This document shows positions 61,475 through 64,000 of a DNA stretch of 64,000 bases, one piece after another. This DNA comes from Methylobacterium sp. W2. GTDB lineage: Bacteria; Pseudomonadota; Alphaproteobacteria; Rhizobiales; Beijerinckiaceae. The notes under the pieces are model-generated. The model saw only the letters and a list, made by a program, of their open reading frames with translations. It did not search any database and was not told where the DNA came from. The DNA lies in the NCBI RefSeq assembly GCF_020662345.1, contig NZ_VMOA01000007.1:62001-126000 (forward strand). The letters run 5' to 3'. The position numbers and the translations under genes are program-made. Position 1 is the stretch's first letter; every line of letters starts with the position of its first letter.

Positions 61475-62542
61475 GTGTCCGACGACAGCGACCAGGAAGA
61501 CAAAACAGAAGAGCCGACTCAACGGCGCATCGAAAAGGCGATCGAGCAGGGCAACGTCGCCAACAGCGTCGAGGTCAACACCTTCTTCATCCTGTCCGCC
61601 TTCACGATGGCGCTGCTGCTGGCGTCGGGCACGATCGCCAAGGAGCTCCTCGTCAGCCTGCGCGCCTTCCTGATGAACGCGCATCAGGTTCCCTCCGACC
61701 CCACCGCCTATACCGAGATGGGGATGCGGATGCTGCTGATCTGCGGCCAAGCGCTGGTGATCCCCGTCAGCCTCGTGGTCATCGCGGGCCTCGCCGGCGG
61801 TTTGGTCCAGCACCCGCTGGTCTTCTCCACCGATGCCCTCATGCCGAAATTCGATCGCATCTCCCCGCTTGCCGGCATCAAGCGCATCTTTGGCATCGAG
61901 GCCCTGGTCCAGTTCCTCAAGGGGCTCGCCAAGCTGATGCTGGTGGGGGTCGTCGCCAGCACCATCCTGTGGAACGAACGCGACCGGCTCGAGGTCTTCG
62001 CCCGGCTCGATCCGGCGGCGATGCTGCCCGCGATCCTCGGCATCGCCCTCAAGCTTCTCGGCGGCATGCTCGCCATCTTCGTGGTCATCGCCATGGGCGA
62101 CGCCTTCTATCAGCGCTTCCGCTGGCGGTCGAAGCTGCGCATGACCAAGGAAGAGATGAAGCAGGAGCACAAGGAGAGCGAGGGCAATCCCGAGGTGAAG
62201 GGCCGGATGAGGCAGATCCGCGCCTCGCGGGGCAACAAGCGCATGATGGCCGACGTCCCCACCGCCACGGTCATCGTCACCAACCCGACCCACTACGCCG
62301 TCGCCCTGCGCTACGAGGCGGGCATGGCGGCGCCAATCTGCGTCGCCAAGGGGGTCGATTCCCTGGCTTTGCGCATCCGTGCCGTCGCAAAGGAGCACGA
62401 TGTGCCGATCATGGAGAATCCGCCGCTGGCGCGAGCACTCCATGCTACCGTGGAGATCGATTCCGAGATTCCGGCCGAGCATTACCGCGCGGTGGCCGAA
62501 GTGATCGGCTTCGTCATGCGGCTCAAGCGCCGCGCGGCGTGA
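61475..62542 (+). CDS. flhB: FlhB export-switch protein
   Basis: A 355-residue protein with four membrane helices and a cytoplasmic C-terminal domain holding the autocleavage motif N-P-T-H (VTNPTHYAVALRYEAG, about 269-284). N-terminal QEDKTEEPTQRRIEKAIEQG is the classic FlhB start. It switches export from rod/hook to filament substrates. Starts with GTG, GGAG ten bases before. Last gene of the export run. Confidence 0.97.
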   Translation: MSDDSDQEDKTEEPTQRRIEKAIEQGNVANSVEVNTFFILSAFTMALLLASGTIAKELLVSLRAFLMNAHQVPSDPTAYTEMGMRMLLICGQALVIPVSLVVIAGLAGGLVQHPLVFSTDALMPKFDRISPLAGIKRIFGIEALVQFLKGLAKLMLVGVVASTILWNERDRLEVFARLDPAAMLPAILGIALKLLGGMLAIFVVIAMGDAFYQRFRWRSKLRMTKEEMKQEHKESEGNPEVKGRMRQIRASRGNKRMMADVPTATVIVTNPTHYAVALRYEAGMAAPICVAKGVDSLALRIRAVAKEHDVPIMENPPLARALHATVEIDSEIPAEHYRAVAEVIGFVMRLKRRAA

Positions 62543-62545
62543 AAG

Positions 62546-62572
62546 CGCCACGCTTTATGCACCTTTTTTGAC
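62546..62572 (+). terminator. Weak hairpin after flhB
   Basis: AAAGCG and CGCTTT form a six-base stem with a three-base loop, followed eight bases later by TTTTTT. The T-run is too far for a classical terminator; it may still end the flagellar transcript. Confidence 0.35.
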
Positions 62573-62662
62573 GAGACTAGTCCGTAACGTCCGGCGGATA
62601 CCCTTGCTGCCGACGCGGCCTGGGCGCTAACCGGGATCGCTCGAGGGTGGAATGGCGCCGAG

Positions 62663-64000
62663 ATGGCTGAGGTGAGCGGACCAACGAAACCGGTGTCGAG
62701 CGCCATCGACCGGTCGGAGAGGCCTGGCCGGGTCGGGCTGCTCCTCGTCCTGGCCGGACTTCTCGTCGGCGCGGCGGTGGGCCTGTCCTTCGTCGCCAAC
62801 GAGCAGGCGCAGCCGCTCATCCTCGGGCTTCTCGCCCTGCTCGCCATGGCGGGCGTGTTCTGCCTGTTCGCTCTGGCGATCGGCGCGCTCCAGCTTTCGG
62901 GCCAGACCGGCCGCGACGACATCACCAAGGCCATCGTCGACGCTTCGCCTGAGGGCGCCATCGTCGTCGAGGATGGCGGCCGCCTGATCTACGCCAACGA
63001 AGCCTATCTGCGGATCTCCGGCGGGGAGACCTTCTCCAACCTGAGGCCGGTGGAACGGGTCTTCGTCGGCTCGCCGGACGTGTCGGAGGCGGTCTACCGC
63101 CTCGCCCAGGCAGCCCATGACGGGCGAGGCCATGTGGAGGAGATCCGCATGGCCCCCCCGCCCCGGGGCGAGACCGAGCGCGCCTTCGCCTGGTTCCGCA
63201 TCGCCGTGCGGGCGGTGGAGCGGCCGAGGCTCCCGGCGACCCTGTGGACGGTCACCGACATCACCCATGAGCGCGAGCGCCAGGAGAACGTCTTCCAGGA
63301 GCTTCAGCACGCGATCGATTATCTCGATCATGCGCCGGCCGGCTTCCTCTCCATCGATCCGTCGGGCTCCATCGTCTACATGAACGCGACGCTGGCCTTC
63401 TGGCTCGGCTACGACCTCGCCACGGTGGGCTCGGGCGGCCTGCGCCTGGCCGAGATCGCACCGAGCGCCGACGTGCTCACCGCCACCGAAGGCCTGCCCG
63501 GCGAGGTCCGCACGGACCGCTTCGACCTCGACCTGCGCCGCCGCAACGGCCAGCCGCTGCCGACCCGGCTCTATCACCGCGTGGCTTTCGGCCAGGACGG
63601 CAAGCCGGGGCCGTCGCGCACCTTCGTGCTCAACCGCTCGGCCGGGGCCGAGAGCGACGAGCCGCAGCGCGCCGCCGAGGTGCGGCTCGCCCGCTTCCTC
63701 AACAACAGTCCCATCGCCATCGCGACCCTCGACCCCACCGGGCGCATCGCGCGCGCCAACGCGTCCTTCGCCAGGCTGTTCGGCGGAACGCCGCGCCAGG
63801 CCGTGCCGGACGGACGCGGCGAACTCGGCACCGAGCCGACCATGTGGGAGGCATTGGTCGACCGCGACCGGGCCGCCCTCGAGAGCGCCCTGGTGAAGGC
63901 CGCCGACGGCACCGTCGAGGTGCAACCCATTGAGGTCGCGCTGGCGGGGCCGGGGAACCGCTCGGCGCGGGTCTGGCTCAGCCCGGCCGGCGGCGACACT
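62663..64000 (+). CDS. cckA: CckA-like hybrid sensor kinase, 5' part
   Basis: The frame is open from the ATG at 62663 to the window end (446 codons, no stop), so only the N-terminal half is present. Two membrane helices (VGLLLVLAGLLVGAAVGLSF and LILGLLALLAMAGVFCLFAL) are followed by PAS domains: ITKAIVDASPEGAIVVEDGG, then AIDYLDHAPAGFLSIDPSGS and later NNSPIAIATLDPTGRIARAN. This two-helix plus multi-PAS arrangement next to fliQ-fliR-flhB is typical of CckA, which phosphorylates CtrA through ChpT and controls the cell cycle and flagellar genes. The kinase and receiver domains lie outside the window. Confidence 0.85.
   Translation, partial: MAEVSGPTKPVSSAIDRSERPGRVGLLLVLAGLLVGAAVGLSFVANEQAQPLILGLLALLAMAGVFCLFALAIGALQLSGQTGRDDITKAIVDASPEGAIVVEDGGRLIYANEAYLRISGGETFSNLRPVERVFVGSPDVSEAVYRLAQAAHDGRGHVEEIRMAPPPRGETERAFAWFRIAVRAVERPRLPATLWTVTDITHERERQENVFQELQHAIDYLDHAPAGFLSIDPSGSIVYMNATLAFWLGYDLATVGSGGLRLAEIAPSADVLTATEGLPGEVRTDRFDLDLRRRNGQPLPTRLYHRVAFGQDGKPGPSRTFVLNRSAGAESDEPQRAAEVRLARFLNNSPIAIATLDPTGRIARANASFARLFGGTPRQAVPDGRGELGTEPTMWEALVDRDRAALESALVKAADGTVEVQPIEVALAGPGNRSARVWLSPAGGDT

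Overview
High-GC (roughly two-thirds G+C by eye) alphaproteobacterial DNA, most likely Methylobacterium/Methylorubrum or a close Hyphomicrobiales relative. The clues are a flgB-flgC-fliE-fliQ-fliR-flhB run followed by a CckA-type hybrid kinase, alphaproteobacterial SHOCT, DUF805 and DUF3768 proteins, many GTG/TTG starts, and a long intergenic inverted repeat. No rRNA, tRNA or CRISPR array was found. Both window edges cut real sequence: the right-edge kinase is incomplete.

Layout. 1-3.7 kb: a membrane acyltransferase-like protein, then two overlapping minus-strand gene pairs (DUF805 plus superinfection-immunity-like protein; an unknown protein plus a DUF3768 protein). 4.1-13.3 kb: a stress/detoxification neighbourhood with an OhrR/MarR regulator, SRPBCC, cupin, MAPEG and alpha/beta-hydrolase proteins, two paralogous catalase-family proteins flanking a DJ-1/PfpI protein and an SDR, and a zinc-less MDR oxidoreductase. 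A small secreted protein here is interrupted by an in-frame TAG. 13.2-15.5 kb: a umuC 3' remnant and an unusual photolyase-like protein. 15.9-21.3 kb: a small integrated element (DUF927 ATPase, unknown ORF, AlpA regulator, unknown AT-richer ORF, tyrosine integrase killed by an in-frame TGA), next to a fragment of a second integrase.

22.5-30.9 kb: a complete kdp K+ uptake operon on the minus strand (27-aa ORF, kdpF, kdpA, 72-aa ORF, kdpB, kdpC, kdpD, kdpE). 31.5-33.2 kb: a Pit phosphate transporter followed by a decayed IS3/IS407-type element. 35.2-39.4 kb and 51.6-56.0 kb: two separate RND efflux pumps (adaptor plus permease, no outer-membrane channel gene). 40.7-46.4 kb: a branched-chain-amide type ABC importer (livK, livH and a livM-livG-livF triple fusion) with a polysaccharide-deacetylase/PuuE-like enzyme. 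A GntR-FCD regulator, an amidase and an NTF2-like protein lie nearby, which together suggest uptake and hydrolysis of an amide or ureide. A DEAD/DEAH helicase sits between them.

56-64 kb: flagellar export and rod genes. A fliO-like gene with a very long Pro/Ala tail is on the minus strand. It is separated by a Gly/Tyr-rich secreted protein and an integrase relic from the plus-strand flgB-flgC-fliE-fliQ-fliR-flhB run. A cckA-like kinase follows, consistent with the CckA-ChpT-CtrA circuit that controls motility in this class.

No single obvious new large system is present. The most unusual items are the LivM-G-F fusion with one degenerate ABC signature, the photolyase that appears to carry its second domain at the C terminus, the AT-richer unknown ORF overlapping the dead integrase, and the two small ORFs built into the kdp operon.
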